Shown: positions 36,439 through 48,019 of the stretch, piece after piece | Numbering within the stretch: the first letter of the stretch is position 1 | Layout: every line of letters starts with the position of its first letter | Assembly (NCBI GenBank): GCA_021432635.1 | Contig: MU270036.1 | Coordinates: 336,182-400,181, forward strand | DNA: 64,000 nucleotides | Source of the DNA: Thozetella sp. PMI_491 | Taxonomy: Eukaryota; Ascomycota; Sordariomycetes; Chaetosphaeriales; Chaetosphaeriaceae | Direction: 5' to 3' | Notes under the pieces: generated by a model | Databases searched by the model: none | Seen by the model: the letters and a program-made list of their open reading frames with translations, nothing else | What the model was told of the DNA's origin: nothing | Position numbers and translations under genes: made by a program

Positions 36439-39107
36439 ATGGTGGGTTTCAATGCCCGGTTCATACCTAGTGTCGCCAGCAACCTCTCATCTCTTTTTCT
36501 CTTTTCTTCCAGAACGCAGCTAACGCATTTCAATTTCTAAAAAGCTTCCAGGAACTCGCTGTGCAACTTGTGCCAGTTCCGGGGAAGAAGTCTGGGTCAT
36601 TCCCGGACGGTCCTGCGGCCATTGTGGGACACCTACGTGTGGCGGTGGAGGAGAAGTCTTAACGCCAATCGTGGAACAACCTTTCGAAACTAAGAAAAAA
36701 AAAGCCAGAGCATATCTGCGACGTTTGCAAGCCCCCTAAAGTATGTATATAAGCATAGCGTTATTTGGGATCTTCAAGCTCATACGCGATAGATCTTCAC
36801 CCGGGCTGAACATTTAAGGTGGGTTCATAATCAATATTGCCCGAAATGTGCCTTGGTTTATCTAACTCCATGCCACGATGGCTCGAAGACGACACAAGCT
36901 CTCTCATCAGGTCCCTGCCTTTCCGTGCAGCTTTCCACACTGCGACCGGGCGTTCCATCGGCCGGATTTATTAAACAGGCACAAGAAACGACAGTGGGTT
37001 ATAGTGGATGCACCCTCTCAAATGTTTTACCACTGATCGGCACAGCGAGCAAGATAGAGACGGGCCCGACTATTTTGATGATGCTCTTGGACCATTCCAC
37101 AGAGTCGAGGTGGTCGTCAATCCAGAGGGAGCAGCAGACTCTAGCCTTCTCCCGTTGAAAGCCAATTTCCCTGGTGTAGACATATCTATGTTTCAAGCCC
37201 TCCAAGATTTCAACGAGAGGGACTTGCGAGAGTTGTTGCGCGACATCTTGAAAAATGACCACGGAGTAGAAGAGTTAATCGATGAGATAATGATACTCTT
37301 CACCGGAATCGGACTGCCTGAAAGTGGGTCACGACTAGGGAAAGATATCGACATGTTAGCCGGGACGTCGACCAAAAGCTTTATCATCAAGAAGTATCTG
37401 CAAAGCATACCCAACCCGTCCGACGCCGGTGCCTCCCATGACTCTGGATTCGGATCTAATCACGCCTCATATGCCCATCGAGATCATGATGGCCAAGAAT
37501 ACCAACCGTCGGCGTTAAAAACAGCTCTGCCTTTCGTTATAATTGAGCCGCGGGAGAGTAAATTACCCACTCCAACCGCCGCTTCGAGGCTGGAGGACGC
37601 TGAAGAGACTGCTCCAAAGGTGATCAAAGACGTTATACCTGAAGGGGTCTTTGATATCGCAATTATGGAGAAAATGTCCGACAAATTGTCACTCAAGATG
37701 CACATTGAGTCGAGTCGACGCACCATATCCTCTGGTGCGCCGGAGGAGCTCGCCGTATCTTCCTCAACGCCGAACAGCTATACTCCATCGGAATCCACGC
37801 ATTCCCCGGGGTTTTCAACTGTTGATTCCGGTGTGATGAACTTTGTGCTAGGTGACCGATATGGTGTCTTCGTAAACCAGCTTATTCAATTCTTTGAACA
37901 AATGATAGAGACCCAACTAGGAGCGTCGCAGTGCCCAAGCAACGAGGGCGCAGGCAGTGGCAGCAGCGAACGCCAACAAGATCCCGGAGCGTCGCCAAGT
38001 TTACCAAACCGCAACACAACCGGAAAGCGGCAACAGTATGGCGACAGTGGCGGCAATCGCGACGGTAGTTCTGGCCCTCCAGGGGGTGACGATCAAGAGA
38101 ATGGTGGGTCACGGAAGAAGCAAAAGAAAGCTGACGACAGATCCAGGCAGAAGATTTCTTGCCCTTTCATCAAGCGATCTCCAGTTTTGCAACTTGGCGA
38201 ACTTGTATAGGCCCCGGGTTCGACGGGATAAACCGGATGAAGTATGTTCTCTCCGATGTAGTCCCAAAGCCGTCGCTTGTTGTTTTTTCTGTTCAAGATT
38301 CGCTAATGTCTAAACAGAGAACACCTTAGACGAAGGCATTTTATGGGGTTCGTTTGTGGAAGATGCGGCGATCCCTTTCAATCAAATAGCCTGCTACAGG
38401 CGCACACCCGTTCTCCTGAACCATGCCACCTTCGTGAGATCTCTTCAGCAAAGGGCTTCATGTCCCAAATCCAGTGGCATGAAATCAGCGAAAAAACACG
38501 CGGACATTGCACTCTACAAGAAAAATGGAAAGTTGTCTACATGACTCTATTCCCTGATTGCAACGAGGATTTGATCCCTGGACCATGTAAGGACTGTTTA
38601 CATTCTCTCTCCCTCCACTCCTCTGTAGAACGCCACGCACTCACAAAGACCTCAGATTTTAATGTCTTAGAAACGTCAAACTGTCTCAGCCGACATATCG
38701 ATGCAACGGAATATGAGATCTACCTCAAAGAGCAGCTTCCTGGGCGTATATTGACTAAGCTTAACCATGAGTTTCAGATCATGGCGGACCACGCAAAGCA
38801 AAGACTAATTGAGATTGTGGAAGAGGAAAGTTTAGAAATCTTAAAAGGCTATCTTCTGCAAAAGGGTGTAGATATACCGCCACCGGTAGCCAACGAAGCG
38901 ACAACCCATACTCTCATTGATGCACCCATCAGCATGAGTATCTTCGATGATCTGAATACCTTGGGGCAAGATGACATTTGTCAATTTTCGATAAGCACAC
39001 AGCTAGCTACTAGGTTTGGTTGGGATTTCGAGGATGAGAAAGATCTCGAGGATTCCACGTATGGCTCAAATATGATGACAGAACTCGGCAAGGATGGGAG
39101 ATGTTAA
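36439..39107 (+). pseudogene. Multi-finger C2H2 regulator with two frame breaks
   Basis: Pieces in order: a zinc-ribbon-like exon to 36740 (CATCASSGEEVWVIPGRSCG), 36793-36818, 36889-36993, 37046 to about 38190, about 38190-38241 and 38318-39107. Introns of 52, 70, 52 and 76 bp fit perfectly and assemble two C2H2 fingers across exon borders (CDVC...IFTRAEHLRRHKLSH; CSFPHC...LNRHKKRH). A long Ser-rich middle leads to the fungal tail CPFIKR, TWRTCIGPGFDGINRMK, EHLRRRHFMGFVCGRCGD. The frame breaks at a nine-A run (36695-36703; eight As would keep frame) and again at about 38180-38195, where one base seems missing between RSPV and TWRTC. It is a host gene, either recently inactivated or mis-assembled. 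The 5' start is not fixed; ATG at 36439 is one candidate. Confidence 0.7.
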
Positions 39108-39600
39108 TTTGCTTTCACTCGAGCCTGACAATCTAGAGGATTATATATTCAATCTTTGCAGGCACAGCTATATTGCCACGATTACCTGTTTCAATAGCTA
39201 CCTAATTAGCTCTCATTCTCCACATAATTTCTTTTGCTATCACAGCTAGCTTTGGTATTAAAAGATTGGTGGACTCCATGGTCTGTGAAAACGCGTGGTA
39301 TCCTCAAGCACACCACACAAAGCACACACTCCAGACACTCTTAGTCTAGTGGCTGTAGCGCGGAACCAATACCCCTGGCATCGTGGTGCACTCGACAAGG
39401 TCACTGAAACGACCTGGGTCTTGTGGTACGGCGGGAAGCAAGCAAAGCAAAGGGAAAAGAGGCTCCCTGAGCTCTGATCAAGGTGCGAGGAATGGGCGAA
39501 GCCCCGTAATAAAAGCAGAAGACTGTATTAACTTAGGTTGACTAAGGAGTGTTAAGGTGTAATAGTGGCGATAATAATCGTGATGGTGAGTCCAGGCACC
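39108..39600. other. Spacer
   Basis: Nearly 500 bp, AT-rich at its start. The 60-codon frame at 39295-39477 has no domain. Nothing else is seen. Confidence 0.4.
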
Positions 39601-39965
39601 AACGATTGCCTGATTGGAGGGCCACGCCTATACTATACCCTTAATGCCGACACTCTGTGGAAGATTGCAGGACCCTTGAATATGACTTTCGACGCTGTGC
39701 AATGCGGTGACACCGGCTGGCAACACCACGGTCACCTGTGCCAACGGCATTTGTTCTGGTAGCGGCGGTAGCAAGTACAGCGTGAACGAGACCATTCCCG
39801 TGGCCAGTTTATCAAGATCCCCATGTCCTACACGAGCGCCTGTAACATTGAGCCTTACTCTTTCGCCGTACAAAGATCTTGCTGACCTGTTCGGCTCCAC
39901 CGTCGGCCAGATTCAGATGTTGAGCCCGATGTATAATTGCACGCGAAAGTGCCTCCGCTGATGTT
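39601..39965 (+). pseudogene. LysM-domain secreted protein remnant
   Basis: Three pieces in different frames follow the order of a two-LysM fungal secreted protein: LYYTLNADTLWKIAGPLNMT (first LysM core), TTVTCANGICSGSGGSKYSV with a linker, FIKIPMSYTSACNIEPYSFA, and LADLFGSTVGQIQMLSPMYN (second LysM core). LysM proteins of this type bind chitin fragments at the fungal surface. No single frame spans the pieces and no intron explains the changes, so it is a decayed gene. A signal peptide is not visible upstream. Confidence 0.6.
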
Positions 39966-40846
39966 CGGGCTCGATAATGGAAGTCCACAGCTTCCATTTC
40001 TGTGACTCCAACGCACCCTAGGCAAGTAAATTTCTAGTCAGTCGCATGCACTGTAAAGTACTTCACGGAATTCGCAATAACCCACCTGGTACGTTTAACC
40101 TACACTGCAGCGGACGGCTCAGCGGCTGTGTCCTTGGGATCTGGGACTTAAGGTGAACAGACCCGAAGAACAGGACACGAAGAAGCAAGGAGGGGATAAC
40201 GCATGTAGGTTCGTCACACTACTCTTTCTTGTATTATTCAGTAATTTGTATCAGATCAATTGAAATACCGCGGCCGCTGATCGTGCAATGAGCTGGCATC
40301 CGCACGAATTGAGGCACAGGCACAGTACAATCTAGGACATAGTGACTAGCGTTCTCTACTGGAGACCTCAAGGCAATGAATAAGTAAAATCTTCAGGTTG
40401 AATGTGAGGTGTCTGATTCAGCTACTTCGTGCTACAAAACGGGCAATGAGGACCATGCCCTTTACATCCAAGATTCAACCTCATAGCTGCTCGCTTATCG
40501 TCACTCGCAATGCCGACCGGGCTCACCCAGGACGAGCCACCGCGCTCGTCGCCGGGGTACAACACCCCATGCACGCTCTCGGTGGGTACATGTATGGTCA
40601 AAATCGCTCTGCCTGCGCCGAAACCCTTCCCCAGCCGTTGCTGTCGCAGCATTGCTGGTCGATAGTCATTGCTCGTACGCGGTCGGCCTAGCATGCTATA
40701 GATAGTGGGAGCACCAAACCCCAGTTATGAGGAGGCCAGCTTTTGCTTGGATCGAAGCTTGACCACGCTTCGACCAATCCAGATACATGGCACGGACATG
40801 GAAGTGGGGGCGTTCCTCGGAATTATTGCACCCAACTTGCTTATGC
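39966..40846. other. Intergenic
   Basis: About 0.9 kb downstream of the LysM remnant and of the convergent glycine-rich gene. Overlapping 75-97-codon frames on both strands at 40398-40694 show no domain. Confidence 0.4.
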
Positions 40847-42766
40847 TTACAGGAGAACAAGTACAGCCCAAAGATAACCAACCCAATACATCGAAGACGC
40901 TCGAGACACTGCCGAGGCCGTCACCGCGGGAGTGACCTTCGCCTGTCCCTGGGTCTGGCTAACGCCGGGGTCTCTTGACGCGGCGGAGCCTCCTAAGCCG
41001 CTCGCACGGGTCCCCGAGGGACTCCGCATCGAAAAATCGCCCGGAGACGCTCCTATTGTTTGGGTCAGTTCGAGTCCCGAAGCCGACTCCGTCAACTTCC
41101 CTGTTACCGTAGCTTGCGGCATACTGCCGATACTATGAGCCCCCGGTAAAACTATTGATGCCGGCTCCTTGATGCCAGTTTTGCCGGTTGAGGGCCTAGA
41201 GAAGGCGTCGGAAATGATTACATGCCCGCTTCCCCCGCCTGTGCTATCGGAGGCCTGAGAGCTCCCACTTCCAGAGCTTCTCCTTGCCGGTCCCTCGGAG
41301 CTATGACTCATGGAGCTGACGCTATCCGGGCCTCCGCCGGCGTCACTGCCACCGCCGACTCCACCATCATTCCAGCCGCCAGTAAGAAATCGGGCATCGT
41401 CAGAGCCGCCACTCCCCGGACCGCTGCCAACTCCTTTTCCTGAGCTGCCGCCACCGAATCCACCGCCGCCGGGAGTACCGCCGCCGCTCCCCGAACCGCT
41501 GCCACCTCCTTTTCCGGAGCCGCTGCTCCCTGAACCGCTGCCAACTCCTTTTCCGGAGCTGCCGCTACCGGATCCACTGCCGTCGGGAGTACCGCCGCCG
41601 CCGCCGCCGCCGAAGCCCGCGCCATCAGGCGCTGCTGTGGTTCTCACATCCTTCGTATACCGCGTGGAGGTGGCCGTGAACCAGCTCGTTTGCGTAAAAC
41701 CTCCCCAGAACGGTCCGTCTTCATGGTCGGTGCAGGCCGTCGGCGCGGCGTTGTTGGGAAACAGCTCCGACTCGACACTGAAAACCCAGTTGCTATAGTC
41801 CCAGATCAAGCTGTAATCTTGGCCTGTCGGGTTATCCCCACCATTGAACTGATACCAGTAGTCAAGAGGGTAAGGGAGTGCATGGCCTGCAGGGACTGTC
41901 ACAAGATCTGCCGAAGTTGTTTGGACACACTGGCCTGACGTCGATAGCTCGCCGTCCCACGAGTAGGATTCTGGCCAGGCAACGAATGGGGTGGGATATG
42001 TCCTACGATGATGCGATAGGTCTAAGTTAAGAGGTAGCTAAACTCCAGAGCACTATATTACTTACAGTATGGTAGTGATTGTGCTTGATCCATGTTGATA
42101 CCGTATCGTTTCTATGCGAGTTCCTGCTTCGTTTGTTGGCGGCGGGGTGTAGTCCTGCGGAAGTTCTGTTGTGACGCTCGTGCTATTCGAGCCGGTGTTG
42201 ATGACAGTTACAATAGTTAATGTCGAAAACTTGAGATCATCAGCTCCGCCTGTCACGACCTCTGGGTTGTTTGCCCAGGCGAAAACAGTAACATATGTGT
42301 CGATCCAGCATGCGCCTCGGGTTTGGCATGTTGTAGTCTCTGTCGTAGACCCTTTATCCATGTCCGTGGTCAATTTCGTCAAGGTCTCATCAGTGCTTGT
42401 CGTTGATCCTCCCGTGAGGCTTTCTTCATCTTCCCGAACGGTAGTCACTGAGGTCCCAGCTTTCGTGAACGTTTCATTTTCTTGTGTCAGGAGCACTTTC
42501 CTAAGCAACTTCGTTGCTGCTTTATCATCGCCCGTCGTTGACGACGTTCTAAGCGTATATTCAAGTGCGCCTGCCGTATGAAGTTAGTCGCTGAGGCTCC
42601 TTATTGCGGCTAAATAAAGAATAGAAGCGGAGAATGCCCTGTTTGAAGGTCCACGGATAATTAGGAAGAGGTATGCGAAGAGGAGAGACTTGCCATGAAC
42701 GGAAGTTATGCTCCAGAGGAAAAAATAGAGTATGCTCCATAAAGAGCGGCAGGCCAGAAAGGCCAT
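40847..42766 (-). CDS. Glycine/serine-rich secreted surface protein
   Basis: Three exons, 42766-42694, 42570-42066 and 42002-40847, encode 577 residues. Exon 1 is a signal peptide (MAFLACRSLWSILYFFLWS...VHG). The first intron (42693-42571, 123 bp) starts with GC, not GT, in a perfect GCAAGT context. Residues about 25-200 are Thr-rich, then a folded segment with WYQF and paired cysteines, then a Gly/Ser low-complexity block (about 41230-41640) built of GSGSGSSGKG and SGGGTPGGGG units. The C-terminus ends with a short hydrophobic stretch (YWVGYLWAVLVLL) after small residues, compatible with a GPI signal, though short. Likely a cell-wall or surface protein; no enzyme domain is seen. Confidence 0.8.
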
Positions 42767-43736
42767 GGTTGCGATGTCAAGACGAGATGACGTCCCGTGA
42801 TGGTGGAAGGGCGAACTTCTAATGGGGATGACTGTTGGGTAAGTTCCAGAGGAGTAATTAATACTTACTCTATCAAGGGGCACAGAACTAATTATAATGT
42901 AAGTACTAGTATGCTGCTGCCGTACGGATGGCCGATCTTGGAACAGTCGCCTGAGTCTTCGAAGCACAGCGAGGCTAAAATCAGCTAACCTACGAGTCCT
43001 CGTTCGAATGATATCACGCCATGGCGTGACCCCAGCCTCCTTATCGGGCTGTCTTGTGTGTGCGATGGCGTCCATACCTCCACCTAGGGATCGACGCCAA
43101 GGCAAGGACCTAGATTACATTACGCTGTGGTCTTGCATCCAGCCTCGTGGAAGGATGTATAGGCGAACAGCGCCTTTAGCGCTTGGATGCCCGGACTAAC
43201 CCGCGAGGGCGCCGCGTAGGCTTTGGGCTGGTCCACAAATAGGTTGTTTTTTAGCGGCACAATTGTAATAGTGGATGTGGCGTTGCCGATGTCTCGCAAA
43301 ATCACGCAAAGGGTAGGCAGTTTACGTCGCGTGCGCTACCGCCAGAGCTGAACCCCAACCTCCTCGTCGGCAAGTCTGCCTGGGGCGCCGCGATGGCGTT
43401 TCCGCTGTTCTTTTTATCTATAGCCTTGTACCCAATCAAGGAATATCCTGCATCATTGGAGGGCGCCCTGGTGATTCAATGCCCTGATTCCATTGCATGG
43501 ATGCCCCGTAGAGCAGCTGAAGCGTGATTGTGGAAAGTGGTGCCACCACAGGCTTCCAGACAAGTTGAGCTGCTTGAAACACGTCCAGCCGCGAGGCATA
43601 TTCCTGCAAGGCCAAGGGAGCTGAATCAACTAGAAGGAGCTGATGTACAACACGTCAAAAAGGCTAGGAAATGAGTCTAAGCCCGGCACCTGCGATAGGA
43701 TCGCCAAGCAGGCCTCCCAACTTTCTTTGAGACACC
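42767..43736. other. Divergent spacer with peptide scrap
   Basis: About 1 kb between two divergent genes. Around 43340-43520 a plus-strand stretch reads LNPNLLVGKSAWGAAMAFP, which looks like a gene scrap, and its DNA partly resembles 43020-43075 (CCCCAGCCTCCTTATCGGG versus CCCCAACCTCCTCGTCGGC). Otherwise nothing is seen. Confidence 0.3.
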
Positions 43737-45856
43737 ATGACCAAACCCACAAGTCCAACTCTGGCGGTGGAAGTATTGCCACAAGCAGCAGCTTGCATAT
43801 CAGAGCCAACAGACTCGCACGATGCGGAAAGATCTTCGAAAAATGTCGAGGTCGTGAAAATGCCACAAGCAGCAGCTTGCATATCAGAGCCAACAGACTC
43901 GCACGATGCAGAAAGGTCTTCGAAAAATGTCGAGGTCGTGAAAATGCCACAAGAAAGAGAGGTTGTGCGGCGTCACAACATCCGATCGAGGCTCATAAAC
44001 ACAGCCTCTCAACTCTTCTTGGCCGTCCTGTCGCTCGCCCTCTTTGCTGTCGTCATTGTTTTTGTCCAGGCAACGTATGTTGCGGAGAGTAGATCGCAGC
44101 AGAAGCTACCCCTTGACGTTTTCCTTAAGATGGACATTAGCAAGACCCTAGCGATTGTCCGAGTCGCTCAGGGGTTGCTCTCCACAATCACTGGAATTGC
44201 CATTAGCAACAGCTTTGTCTTCATGCATTGGATCATGATGGCGGGTGATGGCCTCCTGTTTCCAAAGTTTCTCGCTCTCTCGCCTATGACAGCACCACTC
44301 GGCACCTTGGCCCTACTCAAGTCGTCGGACGCGACACTCTCGGCAAGGCTCTGGGCACTCCTAAGGTCAGGGCGTACTGTCATGTTTGGATCCCAACAAA
44401 TCCATGACTGACTGCAGTGAAACAGGTTGATTATCACCATTATTTCCTGGCTTCCGGGACTCTTGTTATTTGGTAAGTTGTCCGCCAAAATTGCGACGCT
44501 TATCCGCATCAGTCGTTACTATTATCGATCAGGATATTAGCAATGCAGTATTGCGAACCAGCTCCTTCTAACACACCAATAAACAGTCAATACCTCGATC
44601 GTTACAGTCTACGATACAGCCTATACGTACAATGTGTCGGCTGGAGTCGGACCCTTCAACGAATCGTTGGTTCAGCCTTTCATCGACAGGCTCCAGTCCA
44701 GTGCCCCCGACTACCCATATCAGGTCCTCCCTTACAGCTACTTCGCATCAGTATACATTCTCGTTCTAAATCCCGTTATATCGACCACACTGCCACCGTC
44801 TCAGTGCAGAGACCCCGGCTGCACATCGTATCTTCTCTCCGGCGGGGTCGAGATGACAGCTCCTTGGATACCGCAGGGGTACCCAGACCACACAATGATC
44901 AAAGTGGACAGGGTGCCATCCGTGCAGCTTGACTTCAAAGCTTCGGTAGACAGTAAATTTGAAGAGTCGGACTGCGACCTGTTCGGGGCGCCTGGATACG
45001 CGATTGGGATCAAGTTGTGCCTTGAGGCTTCGTCCAATCCCAGTTCTCTCCGCGCAGGTTTGGCAACGTGCCCATCGCATACGCAAAACTTAAAGTACAT
45101 GGTATACTAACGATACTACCAGGACTGTTTGTCTGCCAGAACGGAACATACCCACCTTCCGCCTGCCAAGCTTCAGATTCGCTTCCCAACATCACCACAA
45201 CTGCCTCTTTCTCCACACTGCTCGCCGACGTCGTGGCCTCTCGCTACAACTTTACCATCGTCAACACCGCCAACCATAGCGGCCTCTCCCCTTTTATAGA
45301 TCTCTCCTTGCCGGCCTACCGCGCCTCTCTGCGCTGGCTGCTCAACAACTCGGACGCGGCGGCCATCCCGCCGCCATCCTCCATCGGCCAGTCCTTCTGG
45401 TCTTCGCCGGACCAGTTGCGCAACCCATCGACGCAGGGGATGCTCACCCAAAACTTCCAGAGCATCCTTGCATTCCCTTTCTGGCTCTTCAACGCCAACA
45501 ACTGGGCCAACCCGCTGCTGGTGCAAAACCGCTCCGTCCAGGGCGCCGCGCCGCCCCAGTTCTACACCCTGGCAAGCGTCGTGGAGCCGCATGTCAAGAT
45601 TCGCTTCGACGGCGGCATATTTGTCGCGTTTGTGGCGCTGCAGTCTGCCGCCGTCCTGTTCGTATGGGCTACCTTGGTGTGGGTGTGGTGCGGCACGAAG
45701 GAGATGCTGGCGAGCACCTCGTTTCCCGTCTTTGACATGACGTGCCGCGTCGGCGTGACAGGAGTGAACGCGTCATGTCGAAGTTTGCGAAAGGTTTCAG
45801 ATGCAGAGGTTTTGAGCATGGTGAAAAGGGCAAACGCCTCCGTGAAGCTAGACTGA
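43737..45856 (+). CDS. Multipass fungal membrane protein, function unknown
   Basis: Exons 43737-44365, 44426-44472, 44587-45057 and 45123-45856 give 626 residues; all splice phases agree. The cytosolic N-terminus contains an exact-length 28-residue duplication. Helices follow at about 95-120 (LFLAVLSLALFAVVIVFV), 150-175 and 210-230 (IITIISWLPGLLLF), then a large extracytoplasmic region with cysteines and many N-glycosylation sites, and a last helix (FVALQSAAVLFVWATLVWVW) before a short tail. This topology, three N-terminal helices, a glycosylated ectodomain and one late helix, is common in uncharacterised fungal proteins of the DUF3176 type; I suggest that only by pattern. Confidence 0.8.
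43779..43946 (+). repeat. 84-bp in-frame tandem duplication
   Basis: Two head-to-tail 84-bp copies (43779-43862 and 43863-43946) differ at only about two positions (CGGAAAGATC versus CAGAAAGGTC). Each encodes 28 residues including ACISEPTDSHDAERSSKNVE. Low divergence shows a recent event. Confidence 0.92.
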
Positions 45857-47246
45857 GTGGCAGTGCCGGTCCCAACGCTCCGATCGTTAACCTGCAAAGG
45901 CCGGAGCCCGCTTCTGTTTGCGAGCGCATCAGCTAGAGTGAACTGATAAATTTTGGAGCGCTCATGCTGCGTGCCAAAGCAGAGAAAAGAATAAAGCAGC
46001 TTTCGAGATCAACGGTGAACAACGGGGGCCGTCATGTTGCGCAGTCGGAATTGCCATAACTTTTCCAGGACTGCTAGGCCTTTAGGCCAGGTTGACGAGA
46101 ATGATTCCGAGTCAGTCGATCCACATATAGCGCTCTCCAGGCTCCTTGGGGGTGCAGCTCTGCTAGACTGTGAGTCTGGAAACCAGCCGACCCTTCGCTA
46201 CGCCGTTCAGGAGGCCAGCTCATTGAACTCGATAGCACCATGCTACTAGATAGGTTAAAGCTAATATAGGTTGCGGTTATAGAAAAAGTAGTTTAAGACG
46301 TTATGACAGGCTCTATTATCTAGGAGTGCAGGAAGCCTCGCATCGGGTACTAATATACCAAAGGTAGACTGCGGGTCTAGGTCATTGTAATCTAAGAAAC
46401 CAGCTCCTCTTGAGTGCTTAACGCGTCAGTGCCGATGGCAGCATGTATTCCGAAGCCCCCTGTCCATTAGCCCTAAGAAAACTGTGAATCTTCCATTGAA
46501 ACCACCGGGTGAAACGAGGTCCAGAAGATGACCTTAATATCCCCAGTTAATACGACGTTTTGGCTACCTACTTCTTCAGAAAATGCCCAACTGCCCCCAC
46601 CACCCAAGCCAGAAACCGTGCCGAAGCCGCCTCCCAGCGCTCGTAAACGTAGGTTCTGTAGACGGCTGGCCACAAAACTGGCCGGATCTCTGTATGCTGG
46701 AATTTTCCTCGATGAAATCGTTTAGGAAGGCCTGCGCAGTGAAGGCGGATCACCTCCCGCTATTGCTGTGGCAAAGAACTGCCGCTTGTTGGCTCAGAAC
46801 TACACTATTGTTGACTAAATATGAGACAGATCTTTCATTTGCGGCCTCAGGATGGTCGATCCGGAATTAAGCCTTCATCGTATCTCTCCACGACGGTGGC
46901 TAGAAGGGCATACTACTACATAGAAGCAATCTAACGAGCCAAGTATTCAATGCCCCGACGTGGATCTCAGTGCAGAAAGAGCCGCATTAAGTACTATAAA
47001 GTACCTTATGTGCTTTCATCACACCCACTACAAACTAACACCCCCACAAAACCCTAGAAGGGAAAGCCTCCAGAAAAAATAAACATCCAGCAGAACTAAA
47101 CCTTTACAGGCCATTGCTTGTAGCTCCCCTTAGCCGCTTACCAAGCCCAGTCCGCCATCTCTCGCTGATAAAATGCCCCGTGACTATGAAGATTCAGCTT
47201 GTCAATATTTCCACATTTGGGACTGGCCCCAACTGGTCAAAGTTAC
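45857..47246. other. Convergent spacer, AT-rich
   Basis: About 1.4 kb. 46250-46400 and 46900-47100 are AT-rich. A plus-strand 65-codon frame at 46528-46725 with LPPPPKPETVPKPPPSARKR lacks context and is not called. Confidence 0.4.
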
Positions 47247-48019
47247 CTAGTATCCCCAGGATTTCGCACTAGTCTTGGTGCACTTGTGGCAAACAGCGGT
47301 CCCATTCCTGTAGGAGGTGGTGGACGCGCTAGAAGTCACATAGGCTGAACATGCTTGGACACTGGTCACAATTGACGTGATGGTCTGGGTGATGACCTGT
47401 GTCACTGTCTGTGTTTCCCATATGGTCGACACAGGCGGCGGCGGCGTTGCACCGCAGCTGCTGGCCTGGAACGTGACAGGGAAGCATTTAGTCTGTCCAA
47501 AGTTAGGATTTACATAAATGTTGTATTCGGTGTCTGTTGCCGGACACGCGAAGAAGGAAGAGGATCCATGATAGAGCAGAGTATTCGATCCGTCTATGGT
47601 GAAGCCGTTATCTGGTGCGGCGCCCTGATCACATTGGATTTGAGTCGTCGGGGCGCCTATTGACGAGTTGAGCCGTTAATATTTCGGCTCCGTGCAGCTC
47701 ATAGCTTGCCATAGTGATTTGCCCACGCAGGCAGTGAATTCAGTGCCTTACCAGTTACAATACAGCCGAAGCCCTGCGCGTCTATGAAACCCCGGCCGTC
47801 TTTCCCTAGAAAGAAGGTCGCGGTGTCTTCACTTCCATTCAATCGAATCTGCCCGTCCGTTAACTGGCCAGCAGGACATACAAACGCCCCGGCCGATGAG
47901 ATGCTAAAACTGCAACCATCGTGTCCTGTGTCAGACCAACCCCCTCGAGGTTGGAACCAGGACGCAAGCGCAGTGCCCGAAAGAGCCAGCGCGGAACCTA
48001 ATTTGAATCGCAGAGCCAT
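47247..48019 (-). CDS. Secreted cell-wall-like protein (But2/PIR-like pattern)
   Basis: Exons 48019-47752 and 47656-47247 (95-bp intron) encode 225 residues. A signal peptide ends near GTALAS. The body has FVCPAGQLTDGQIRLNG, a GFIDAQGFGCIVT segment, then FFACPATDTEYNIYV and NFGQTKCFPVTFQASSC: two cysteine-bounded beta-rich halves seen in fungal cell-wall/But2-like secreted proteins. After a PPPP hinge comes a Thr/Val-rich repeat (TQTVTQVITQTITSIVT) and a Cys-rich end (CHKC). Only the second exon's tail is visible as an ATG frame; the rest is recovered by splicing. Probably wall-associated. Confidence 0.75.

Noticed and set aside
41310-41798. 162-codon proline-rich plus-strand frame
   Set aside because: Antisense of the Gly/Ser-rich block; GGN/TCN codons read as Pro on the other strand. 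No signal peptide or splice chain.
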